39,584 bases of DNA from Egibacteraceae bacterium. GTDB lineage: Bacteria > Actinomycetota > Nitriliruptoria > Euzebyales > Egibacteraceae. The notes beneath the pieces were generated by a model. That model ran no database searches, was not told the DNA's origin, and saw only the letters and a program-made list of their open reading frames with translations. This document shows, in pieces, positions 1-6,305 of the stretch (within the stretch, counting starts at the first letter, position 1; each line of letters opens with the position of its first letter). The translations under genes and the position numbers were made by a program. The stretch lies in the NCBI GenBank assembly GCA_040905805.1, contig JBBDQS010000165.1, forward strand, positions 23,407 through 62,990. The letters run 5' to 3'.

Positions 1-2
1 CG

Positions 3-131
3 GGTGACGGCGCCCGTGAAGATGCGACGCAGGCCCGGGACGGCGCGGTGGTGCCCGCAGAATCGGACGATGGCGCCCGTGAAGATGCGACGCAGGCCCG
101 GGACGGCGCGGTGGCGCCTGCAGAACCGGGC
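3..131 (+). repeat. 63-bp tandem repeat inside the parA N-terminal tail
   Basis: Bases 6-68 and 69-131 are near-identical 63-bp units (each starts GAYGGCGCCCGTGAAGATGC). The period equals 21 codons, so the frame is kept, and the array may continue left of base 1. It encodes an acidic, low-complexity segment ahead of the ATPase fold. Confidence 0.9.
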
Positions 132-1049
132 GATGGCGCTCCCGTGGATTCGCCGCCAGCGCACGATGAGCCGCCTCCGGCGGCCTATGAGAGCCCCGGG
201 GAGGCCATCGCTGCGGGTGTCCTCTCCCCTCACTTCGACCGCGCGCGGGTCCTGACCATCGCGAACCAGAAGGGCGGTGTGGGCAAGACCACCACCGCCG
301 TGTCCGTCTCGGCAGCCTTGGCGGAACTCGGCTCCCGGGTCCTGCTGGTCGACCTGGATCCGCAGGGCAACGCCACGTCCGGCGTGGGCGTCAAGGTGGG
401 GCCGACCCACCCGACCATCTACGACGTGCTGGTGGGGGGGGTGGACCTCGAGGATGCCATCGAGGCGACCAGCGTCCGGAACCTCTTCGTCGTGCCGGCC
501 AACCTGGACCTCGCCGGCGCCGAGATCGAGCTGGTCAGCGCATTCAGCCGTGAGCAGAAGCTCCGCAACGCGCTCGAGCCGATCCGCTCGGAGTACGACA
601 TCGTCCTCATCGACTGCCCCCCGAGCCTGGGCTTGCTCACCGTCAACGCCCTCTCGGCTGGCGACGGCCTCTTGGTCCCGATCCAGTGCGAGTACTACGC
701 CCTCGAGGGTTTGGGGGCCTTGCGCCGCAACGCGGACCTGATCCGCGCCCAGCTCAACCCCGATCTCGATATCACCGGCTTCGTGCTCACGATGCTGGAT
801 GCGCGCACCCGGCTGAGCCAGCAGGTGGTCGACGAGGTCCGCACGCACTTCGGGGACAAGGTGTTCAACAGCCGGATCCCGCGCTCCGTCAGGCTCGCGG
901 AGGCTCCCGGCTTCGGGCAGCCGATCACGGTGTTTGACCCGGGTTCCCGGGGCTCCATGGCCTACCGTCGCCTGGCCGCCGAGCTACTTCAGCGCCTCGT
1001 CACCAATGGACCACCGCCTGACCGGCGGACGGAAGGAGCACCGGCATGA
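3..1049 (+). CDS. parA: ParA chromosome-partitioning ATPase (5' end outside window)
   Basis: Deviant-Walker ATPase that works with ParB and parS to segregate replication origins. Counting from the in-frame GTG at 48, the Walker A motif KGGVGKTT is at residues 75-82, DLDPQGNAT at 102-110, and the Walker B-type IVLIDCPPSLG near 182. The ATPase body is complete and ends normally. The reading frame stays open to the left edge, and a 21-residue repeat (GDGAREDATQARDGAV and variants) spans the edge, so the true start is probably upstream; GTG 48 lies inside that repeat. The N-terminal tail is acidic, Ala/Pro-rich and probably disordered. The stop overlaps parB by ATGA, so the two are translationally coupled. 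Identity is certain; only the start is unknown. Confidence 0.96.
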   Translation, partial: GDGAREDATQARDGAVVPAESDDGAREDATQARDGAVAPAEPGDGAPVDSPPAHDEPPPAAYESPGEAIAAGVLSPHFDRARVLTIANQKGGVGKTTTAVSVSAALAELGSRVLLVDLDPQGNATSGVGVKVGPTHPTIYDVLVGGVDLEDAIEATSVRNLFVVPANLDLAGAEIELVSAFSREQKLRNALEPIRSEYDIVLIDCPPSLGLLTVNALSAGDGLLVPIQCEYYALEGLGALRRNADLIRAQLNPDLDITGFVLTMLDARTRLSQQVVDEVRTHFGDKVFNSRIPRSVRLAEAPGFGQPITVFDPGSRGSMAYRRLAAELLQRLVTNGPPPDRRTEGAPA

Positions 1050-1948
1050 GCAGCAGACCGAGTGGGCTGGGCCGGGGCCTGGGAGCCCTGATCCCTTCCG
1101 CAGCACCGGGATCAAGCGGTCTGCTGAGCCTGCGGTTGACCGCGATCGTGCCGAATCCGCGCCAACCGCGGGGGGTCTTCGACGACACCGCGCTGGAGGA
1201 GCTCGCGCACTCCCTGCGGGAGATCGGGGTGTTGCAGCCGGTCCTGGTCCGCCCCGCCGGGGAGGGACGCTTCGAGCTGATCGCCGGGGAGCGGCGCGTT
1301 CGTGCCGCCCGGTTGGCCGGGCTGGAGGAGATCCCCGCGGTCGTGCGCGACTCTCGGGACAACGACCTGCTCACCGAGGCGCTGGTGGAGAACCTCCATC
1401 GCAGTGACCTCAACCCCCTGGAGGAGGCGGCCGCGTACCAGCAACTGCTCGATGACTTCGGCATGACCCACGACGCGCTCGCCGGGAAGCTCGGCAAGTC
1501 CCGGTCGGCCATCTCCAACGCCCTGCGGCTCCTGAATCTGCCTGTCGGGCTGCAGCAGGCGGTCGCCGGCGGCGCGCTGTCCGCCGGCCACGCCCGTGCG
1601 ATCCTGGGTCTTGATGACCGTGACCGCCAGGAGCAGGTGGGACGGCGGGTCGTGGCCGAGGGGTTGTCGGTCCGTGCGACCGAGGACCTGGTCCGTGCTT
1701 TGCTCGCTGCGGCTGTAGCCGACGACGCGGGCGAGGAGGATCAGGGCACGGGGCGGCGGCAGTTCCCCTCCCCCTATGACGGGCTCCAACGCCGGTTGAG
1801 CGATGTCCTCGCGACACGGGTTCGCATCGCCGGGACGCCGTCACGGGGCACGGTCGTCATCGACTACGCCGGGCAGGAGGATCTGGAGCGTCTCCTGGGC
1901 GTGCTCACTCGCGGGACAGGCGAGGACCTCCTCAGCGAACCAGCCTGA
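1046..1948 (+). CDS. parB: ParB chromosome-partitioning protein
   Basis: CTP-dependent DNA clamp that loads at parS and spreads along origin DNA. The 300-residue length is normal. Features in order: an N-terminal ParA-contacting peptide (GLGRGLGALI, residues 7-16), PNPRQPR at 36-42, the box II/CTP-binding motif ELIAGERRVRAARL near 78-90, ENLHRSDLNPLEEA at 115-128, a helix-turn-helix (LAGKLGKSRSAISNALRLL, about 145-163), and a C-terminal dimerisation region. The ATG overlaps the parA stop. A consensus parS lies about 525 bp downstream. The last codons (TRGTGEDLLSEPA) reappear in degraded form at 2790-2853, part of a local duplication. Confidence 0.97.
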   Translation: MSSRPSGLGRGLGALIPSAAPGSSGLLSLRLTAIVPNPRQPRGVFDDTALEELAHSLREIGVLQPVLVRPAGEGRFELIAGERRVRAARLAGLEEIPAVVRDSRDNDLLTEALVENLHRSDLNPLEEAAAYQQLLDDFGMTHDALAGKLGKSRSAISNALRLLNLPVGLQQAVAGGALSAGHARAILGLDDRDRQEQVGRRVVAEGLSVRATEDLVRALLAAAVADDAGEEDQGTGRRQFPSPYDGLQRRLSDVLATRVRIAGTPSRGTVVIDYAGQEDLERLLGVLTRGTGEDLLSEPA

Positions 1949-1951
1949 GAC

Positions 1952-2040
1952 GTGAACCGCCGGAGCGCCAGCGGAGGCGATTCTCCGCTGTGCGGGGTGT
2001 GGCGGTCGTGCAGCGACCGCCCTGGATGCTGACCCCGGGA
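1952..2040 (+). repeat. Dispersed hairpin repeat, copy A
   Basis: First of four related copies in the window. The hairpin at 2001-2021 has 9-bp arms (GGCGGTCGT / GCGACCGCC, one G-T wobble) around a GCA loop. The left flank reads GATTCTCCGCTGTGC and the right flank GGATGCTGACC, both shared with the reverse-oriented copy B. It begins a few bases after the parB stop, a terminator-like position, but there is no T-run. Confidence 0.8.
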
Positions 2041-2200
2041 CGTTCGGTTGCGCTGGACGAGAAGGGGCCTTTGACCAGGCAGAATGCGCTCAGACGGCCG
2101 CTGTGGCCCGCTGAGCGACCGTCTTGGGTGATGGGATGGCTGCGGTGGGCCCCTGCGACCTCGTTCCCGGCCCACTGTCGGCTGGTGCGGCTGGCTCGGT

Positions 2201-2311
2201 GGGCGGATGGCGGTCGGCGCGGTGGGCGGATGGCGGCGGGCGGATGGCGGTCGGCGCGGTGGGCGGATGGCGCGGCGGGCGGCGGGCGGATGGCGCGGCG
2301 GGCGGATGGCG
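2201..2311 (+). repeat. GGGCGGATGGCG degenerate tandem array
   Basis: Six copies of the 12-mer GGGCGGATGGCG begin at 2201, 2224, 2238, 2261, 2284 and 2300. Most spacings are 23 bp, filled by GGTCGGCGCGGT-like sequence. The array abuts the ddl 3'-end remnant. It is G-rich on the plus strand and non-coding. Confidence 0.85.
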
Positions 2312-2317
2312 GCCGGC

Positions 2318-2449
2318 GCCACCGGCGCGGTCGGTCGGCGCCGAGGCGGATTGATACCGCTCGCACAGTGCGGAGAAGTCCCAACCCCGGCCTGGGCAGC
2401 CATGGCAGCAGGGAGGTCTCGGTCATGCCGGGGCAGATGTCAACCTCCA
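2318..2449 (-). pseudogene. Degraded copy of the ddl 3' end
   Basis: This segment aligns by eye over its whole length with 3024-3154, the last ~45 codons of ddl. On the minus strand one frame still reads VDICPGMTETSLLP, matching LDTCPGMTETSLLP of the intact ligase, and a shifted frame continues MAAQAG. Small indels break the frame, there is no upstream ligase sequence, and the end runs into the GGCGGATGG array. It is a non-functional fragment left by local duplication. Confidence 0.85.
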
Positions 2450-2472
2450 CCTGAGGTGCAGGCCGCGCCGTC

Positions 2473-2486
2473 GTTTCACGTGGAAC
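2473..2486. promoter_or_regulatory. parS centromere site
   Basis: GTTTCACGTGGAAC. Its reverse complement, GTTCCACGTGAAAC, is identical to the 14-bp core of the well-known Bacillus subtilis parS and is one base from the symmetric GTTTCACGTGAAAC. It lies downstream of parAB, where ParB loading sites are expected. It is the only match I found in the window; the other CACGTG hexamers lack the flanking bases. Confidence 0.9.
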
Positions 2487-2789
2487 GAGATGGCCGTGGC
2501 CGCGCCCAGTGCCGTCGGCACATGGACAATCCGGCGTGGCACGCAGGACCGGGCGAGAACTCCCGAGGGGCGCCGGGTATAGCTGGACCCGCAGGGCACA
2601 TCTGGGGTCAGCATGGCGCCGAGCCATCCGACCGCTCCGCGCCCTGGTGGGTGCAGGGATCCGAGGTGCAACCGGACCCCGCACCCGACGGAGCCACCAG
2701 GTGGGCAAGGCCCATGGACTGCTTCGGAAACCAGCGTGCGCACCAGCCGGATGCACCACCGGCATGAGTTCACCCGAGTGGGTTCGGTG

Positions 2790-2853
2790 GGACTCACGCG
2801 CGGGGCCGGCGAGGCTCTCCTCAGTGAGCCCGGCCTGGCGCCACGGGAACCGC
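2790..2853 (+). pseudogene. Degraded copy of the parB 3' end
   Basis: Translates in one plus-strand frame as GLTRGAGEALLSEPGLA, compared with GVLTRGTGEDLLSEPA at the ParB C-terminus (nt 1903-1948). Similarity continues past the parB stop into GGGAACCG. No start or upstream parB sequence is recognisable. With the ddl remnant at 2318-2449 it defines the two halves of the tandem duplication. Confidence 0.7.
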
Positions 2854-2910
2854 TCCTGCGCGGCACCCGAAGGTCAGCTGACCAGCGAGAACGCACTCAG
2901 ACGGCTGCCG

Positions 2911-2985
2911 TGGCCCGCCGGGCGACCGCCCGGGGTTCATGGGTGGCCCCTGCGGCCCACCGTGTGGCCCGCCGGGCGACCGCCC
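2911..2985 (+). repeat. Direct repeat of TGGCCCGCCGGGCGACCGCC, 54 bp apart
   Basis: The 20-mer TGGCCCGCCGGGCGACCGCC occurs at 2911 and again at 2965, just beyond the ddl stop. Each copy is partly self-complementary (CGGGC/GCCCG). A diverged relative is at 2104-2120 in the other duplication half. Confidence 0.7.
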
Positions 2986-2998
2986 CGGTCGGGGAGAG

Positions 2999-3970
2999 CT
3001 ACGAGCGGCTGATGACGCGCGCCTGCGGCGCGGTCGGCTGGGCGACGAGGCGGATGATCCGCTCGCACAGCGCGGCGAAGTCCCAGCCTCCGGCTTGGGC
3101 GGCCATCGGCAGCAGGGACGTCTCGGTCATGCCCGGGCACGTGTCGAGCTCGAGGAGCCATGGCTGCCCAGCCTCGTCCACGATCATGTCGGCACGGCTC
3201 ACGTGACGGCAACCCACCATCTCGTAGGCCGCGACCGCGACCTCGCGGCATCGTTGCAGCACCGGCTCGTCCAGACGTGCCGGGGCGAAGAACTCCGTGG
3301 CGCCGTGGGTGTAGCGCGCGGCGAAGTCGTAGGTGCCCGCCCGCGGCACGATCTCCACTGCGGGCAACGGCTCGCCGTCCACGACCGAGACCGCAACCTC
3401 GGCTCCCGCCACGAAGCGCTCGATGAGGACCACCTCGTGGTAGCTGAAGGCGGTGACCAGAGCCGCGGCCAGGTCGCCGCCCGCTTCGACCCGGCGCACC
3501 CCCATGGAGGCCCCGCCCTGGGAGGGCTTGACCACCAGGTCGTCGCCCAGGCGCTCCGCGACCCGTCCCAGGGCGCGGGCAGCGCCCATGTCCTGGATGG
3601 CGTCGGCGGACACCGCCACCCAGTCGGGGGTGGGGATGCTCGCCCGAGTGAGCAGCCCCTTGCACACGCCCTTGTCCCAGGCGATCGCGGACGCGATCGT
3701 GTCGGGGCCGGTGTAGGGCAGGTCGAGCAGCTCCAGCAGGCCCTGGATGGTGCCGTCCTCGCCGGCCTTGCCGTGCAGGGCCAGGTAGCAGACGTCGACG
3801 TCGGCCTCCAGCAGGCGGTCGACCAGGCCCTCGTCCAGGTCCAGCCGGGTCACGTGGTGGCCGCGGTCCGCGAGCGCCTCGGCGACACGGCGGCCCGAAC
3901 GCAGGCTGACCTCCCGCTCGAGGGAGAGCCCGCCGGCCAGGACGGCCACGCGCAGCGCCGCGGAGCTCAT
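2999..3970 (-). CDS. ddl: D-alanine--D-alanine ligase
   Basis: ATP-grasp ligase that makes D-Ala-D-Ala for peptidoglycan precursors in the cytoplasm. Visible motifs: GGLSLEREVSL near residues 13-23, LHGKAGEDGT at 65-74, the ATP-binding KPSQGGASMGV at 148-158, and ELDTCPGMTETSLLP at 274-288. Length (323 aa) is normal. In most Ddl enzymes the last motif reads E-x-N-T, where Asn helps bind Mg2+; here residue 276 is Asp. The ATG overlaps the stop of the upstream aminotransferase by ATGA, so they are co-translated. The 3' end is duplicated as a remnant at 2318-2449. Confidence 0.93.
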   Translation of the reverse strand: MSSAALRVAVLAGGLSLEREVSLRSGRRVAEALADRGHHVTRLDLDEGLVDRLLEADVDVCYLALHGKAGEDGTIQGLLELLDLPYTGPDTIASAIAWDKGVCKGLLTRASIPTPDWVAVSADAIQDMGAARALGRVAERLGDDLVVKPSQGGASMGVRRVEAGGDLAAALVTAFSYHEVVLIERFVAGAEVAVSVVDGEPLPAVEIVPRAGTYDFAARYTHGATEFFAPARLDEPVLQRCREVAVAAYEMVGCRHVSRADMIVDEAGQPWLLELDTCPGMTETSLLPMAAQAGGWDFAALCERIIRLVAQPTAPQARVISRS

Positions 3971-5250
3971 CGCCGGCCTCCCCGGCCCGGCGGGGGCTCG
4001 CGATGCGGTGGCTCGGGGTGCAGCGCCCGGACGAGTCCGACCTCGGCACGGATGACCTCGGCGAGACGCCGGACGCCCTCGCGGATGCGCTCGGGATTGG
4101 AGAACCCGAATGACAGCCGCACGTGATCCCCACCGCCGCCGTCCGCGTAGAAGGCCTGGCCGGGGACGTAGGCCACGCGGGCCCGGATCGCCCGGGCGAG
4201 CAGCTCGCGGGCGTCCAGCCCGTCGGGCAGACGGACCCAGACGAAGAAGCCACCCGCGGGCGCGCTCCAGCGGCAGTCGCTCGGCATCTCGCTGGCCAGG
4301 GCGTCCAGCAGCGCCTCACACCGCTCCCGGTAGACCTCGCGCGAGCGATCGACGTCGTCCAACCACGCGTGGGCGGTCAGCCAGCGGTGCGCCACGTACT
4401 GGGTGAAGTTCGAGTGACAGAGGTCGGCGGCCTCCTTCAGCAGGATCAGCTTGTCGCGGATGGGCCCCTCGGCAGCCACCCACCCGATGCGGATACCCGG
4501 CGCGAACACCTTGGACAAGGTGCCCACATAGACGACTCGTTCGGGGTCTAACGACTTGAGCGCGGGCCGCAGCTCCCCCTTGAAGTCGAGCAACCCGTAC
4601 GGGTTGTCCTCCACCACGAGGAGGTCGAACTGCTCGGCCAGCTCGAGGATGCGCTCCCGTCGGGCCGTCGACAGGGACACGCCAGCGGGGTTCTGGTGGT
4701 TCGGCACGGTATAGAGGAACTTGGCGGTGCGCCCCGTGTCCACCAGCCACTGCAGGGTCTGCTCCAGCGCCTCGGGGATCAGCCCGTCGGCGTCGATCGG
4801 GACGTGGACCACCGCCGCCTGGTAGGCGGAGAACGCGCCGAGGGCCCCGACGTAGGACGGCCCCTCGGCCAGCACGACATCCCCGGGGTCACAGAACAGC
4901 TTGCCGACGAGGTCCAGCCCCTGCTGGCCGCCGCTGGTGATGACCAGGTCGTCGGCGTGGGCGGGGATCGACTCGGCGCCCATGACCTGCACCAGCGCCT
5001 CCCGCAGCTCCGGGAGCCCCTGGCCGCCGCCGTACTGCAGGGCGGTCGCGCCGACGTCGCGGATCACCGACTCGGTGACCTCGGAGAAGGCGTCGTAGTC
5101 GAGCCCGGCGGTGTGGGGCATGCCGCCGGCCAGGAACACGACCTCCGGGCGGCTCGCCACGGCGAACAGCGCCCGGATCTCCGAGGCCGTCATGCCCCGG
5201 GTGCGCTGGGCGTACCGGGCGCGATAGCGGTCCATCTGAATCTCGCTCAC
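3967..5250 (-). CDS. PLP-dependent class I/II aminotransferase (LysN/MocR-type fold)
   Basis: Fold-type I aminotransferase of 427 aa, resembling 2-aminoadipate/aromatic transaminases. It has the substrate-arm and cofactor motifs LQYGGGQGLPELREAL, ITSGGQQGLDL, TVPNHQNPAG and the DNPYG loop. The PLP-binding lysine is in GTLSKVFAPGIRIGW, and the carboxylate-binding Arg is in HVRLSFGF. The GTG start at 5250 follows a good GGGAGGGGAG ribosome site. A Pro/Arg-rich tail at the C-terminus runs up to the 4-bp overlap with ddl. Coupling to ddl suggests a role near D-amino-acid or cell-wall metabolism, but the substrate cannot be read from sequence. Confidence 0.9.
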   Translation of the reverse strand: MSEIQMDRYRARYAQRTRGMTASEIRALFAVASRPEVVFLAGGMPHTAGLDYDAFSEVTESVIRDVGATALQYGGGQGLPELREALVQVMGAESIPAHADDLVITSGGQQGLDLVGKLFCDPGDVVLAEGPSYVGALGAFSAYQAAVVHVPIDADGLIPEALEQTLQWLVDTGRTAKFLYTVPNHQNPAGVSLSTARRERILELAEQFDLLVVEDNPYGLLDFKGELRPALKSLDPERVVYVGTLSKVFAPGIRIGWVAAEGPIRDKLILLKEAADLCHSNFTQYVAHRWLTAHAWLDDVDRSREVYRERCEALLDALASEMPSDCRWSAPAGGFFVWVRLPDGLDARELLARAIRARVAYVPGQAFYADGGGGDHVRLSFGFSNPERIREGVRRLAEVIRAEVGLVRALHPEPPHREPPPGRGGRR

Positions 5251-5289
5251 GCCACTCCCCTCCCACCGTGTCCGACGACTCCAGACTGC

Positions 5290-5336
5290 TTTGCAGGCTA
5301 CACCTGCCCAGGCAGGCGGCGGCTACACTCTCGGAC
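5290..5336. promoter_or_regulatory. Palindrome in the divergent aminotransferase/membrane-protein promoter region
   Basis: A perfect inverted repeat CCTGCC-CA-GGCAGG is flanked on both sides by GGCTACAC. It sits in the 126-bp gap between the divergent starts at 5250 and 5377, so it may be an operator or the core of overlapping promoters. No regulator is assigned. Confidence 0.35.
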
Positions 5337-5376
5337 ACCCCTCGGTTTCCCGCGGGGTGGTGAGGAGACCCACCCG

Positions 5377-5589
5377 GTGCACCACACGCACGCGCCACCG
5401 CACGACGCGGGCCCGCCCACGCCGTTTCGGGCCACGCCGTTTCGGGCCACGCCGGTCCGCGCCACGACGGTCCGGGCGCTGACCGGCCTGCTCCTGGGCG
5501 CCGCCGCCGGCGCCGCCGCCGCACTCGCGACCCCTCGTCGATCCACCACGGCAGGCGACGAGGAAGGCCCCGTCCCGCCGCCGTCATGA
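5377..5589 (+). CDS. Small single-span membrane protein
   Basis: 70 codons from a GTG preceded by TGAGGAGACC, a strong ribosome site 9 nt upstream. The His/Pro/Thr-rich N-terminus contains a tandem FRATP repeat. One hydrophobic segment follows (ALTGLLLGAAAGAAAALAT), then a polar tail. The glycine/alanine-rich helix resembles YtxH-type small membrane proteins, but that is only a resemblance. The stop overlaps the following GNAT start by ATGA, which supports real translation. Function unknown. Confidence 0.5.
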   Translation: MHHTHAPPHDAGPPTPFRATPFRATPVRATTVRALTGLLLGAAAGAAAALATPRRSTTAGDEEGPVPPPS

Positions 5590-6212
5590 CCCGCCGCCTG
5601 CACGACCTCACGCTCGCCGCTCTCGACGACCTGCCCGCGTCCTGCCGCAGCTGCCTGTTCTGGGAGGTGCACGGGGCCCCGCGCGGACCCGCCGACGAGC
5701 CCGGCCAGGCCCGGGACCGCAAAGAGGCCTGGTGGCAGTCGACCCAGCTGGAGTGGGGCACCCCGGGCAAGGCGGTCTACGGGGACGGCCATCTGGTGGG
5801 GTTCGCCATGTTTGCCCCGGGCGCCCACTACCCCAGGGCGCGCCAGCTCGGCGGCGTGTCCGACGACGCCCTGCTCCTGGCCACCCTGTGGGTCGACCCC
5901 GACTACCGGGAGGCGGGCCTTGGGCGGGTGCTGCTGCAGAGCGCGCTGCGGGAGACCCACCAGCGGGGGAGCCGGGCGCTGGAGGCGTTCGCGGACCGCC
6001 GGTCCTCGCAGGGTTCCCGGTGCGTGCTGCAGGAGGACTTCCTGTTGGCCAACGGCTTCACGGTGGTGCGCGAGCACCCGCGGACCCCGCTGCTGCGGAT
6101 CGACCTGCGCCAGACCGTGCGGTGGCAGGAGTCGCTGTCCTCCGCGCTGGAGGGCGTCGCCGCGGCCCTCAGCCGCCGCGAACGCGTCCCCGCTCCCGCC
6201 CGGTCGGGGTGA
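5586..6212 (+). CDS. GNAT-family acetyltransferase
   Basis: 208-aa GCN5-related acetyltransferase. The acetyl-CoA-binding part is LATLWVDPDYREAGLGRVLLQSALRE (about residues 97-122, containing the R-x-x-G-L-G-R turn). The N-terminal third has a CRSC pair near the start and a Trp-rich stretch (KEAWWQ). A similar acetyltransferase sits next to parB in many actinobacteria. It is translationally coupled to the small membrane protein upstream. The substrate is unknown. Confidence 0.85.
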   Translation: MTRRLHDLTLAALDDLPASCRSCLFWEVHGAPRGPADEPGQARDRKEAWWQSTQLEWGTPGKAVYGDGHLVGFAMFAPGAHYPRARQLGGVSDDALLLATLWVDPDYREAGLGRVLLQSALRETHQRGSRALEAFADRRSSQGSRCVLQEDFLLANGFTVVREHPRTPLLRIDLRQTVRWQESLSSALEGVAAALSRRERVPAPARSG

Positions 6213-6303
6213 GCGCCCCGGGTCAGCATCCGGGGCGGTCGCTGCGCGACCGCCTCACCCGGCACAGCGGAGAATCGTCCTCGCCGGCTCGGAACGATTC
6301 ACG
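6213..6303 (-). repeat. Dispersed hairpin repeat, copy B
   Basis: Reverse-oriented relative of copy A between two converging genes. The hairpin at 6234-6254 has perfect 9-bp arms GGCGGTCGC/GCGACCGCC. On the minus strand the flanks GATTCTCCGCTGTGC and GGATGCTGACC match copy A. It could act as a bidirectional terminator for the GNAT and the CwlM-like gene. Confidence 0.85.
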
Positions 6304-6305
6304 GG

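Larger units (their letters stand above)
1949..2998. other. Gene-free, repeat-rich interval between parB and ddl
   Basis: I see no intact gene here. The long open frames on both strands encode low-complexity Arg/Pro/Gly-rich sequence with no domain signal. The interval contains hairpin repeat copy A, a GGGCGGATGGCG array, a degraded copy of the ddl 3' end, a parS site and a degraded copy of the parB 3' end. Blocks 1903-1963, 2071-2156 and 2318-2449 match 2790-2853, 2878-2953 and 3024-3154 in the same order. It therefore reads as a decayed tandem duplication of the parB/ddl convergent junction. Confidence 0.75.

Noticed and set aside
1932-2896. Long minus-strand open frames (up to 277 codons) between parB and ddl
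   Set aside because: The translation is Arg/Pro/Ser low complexity that reads through the GGCGGATGG array and the ddl remnant; no domain or ribosome site.
2613-3206. 197-codon plus-strand frame overlapping the ddl 3' end
   Set aside because: It is the antisense of ddl plus repeats; only the parB-end fossil inside it is meaningful.
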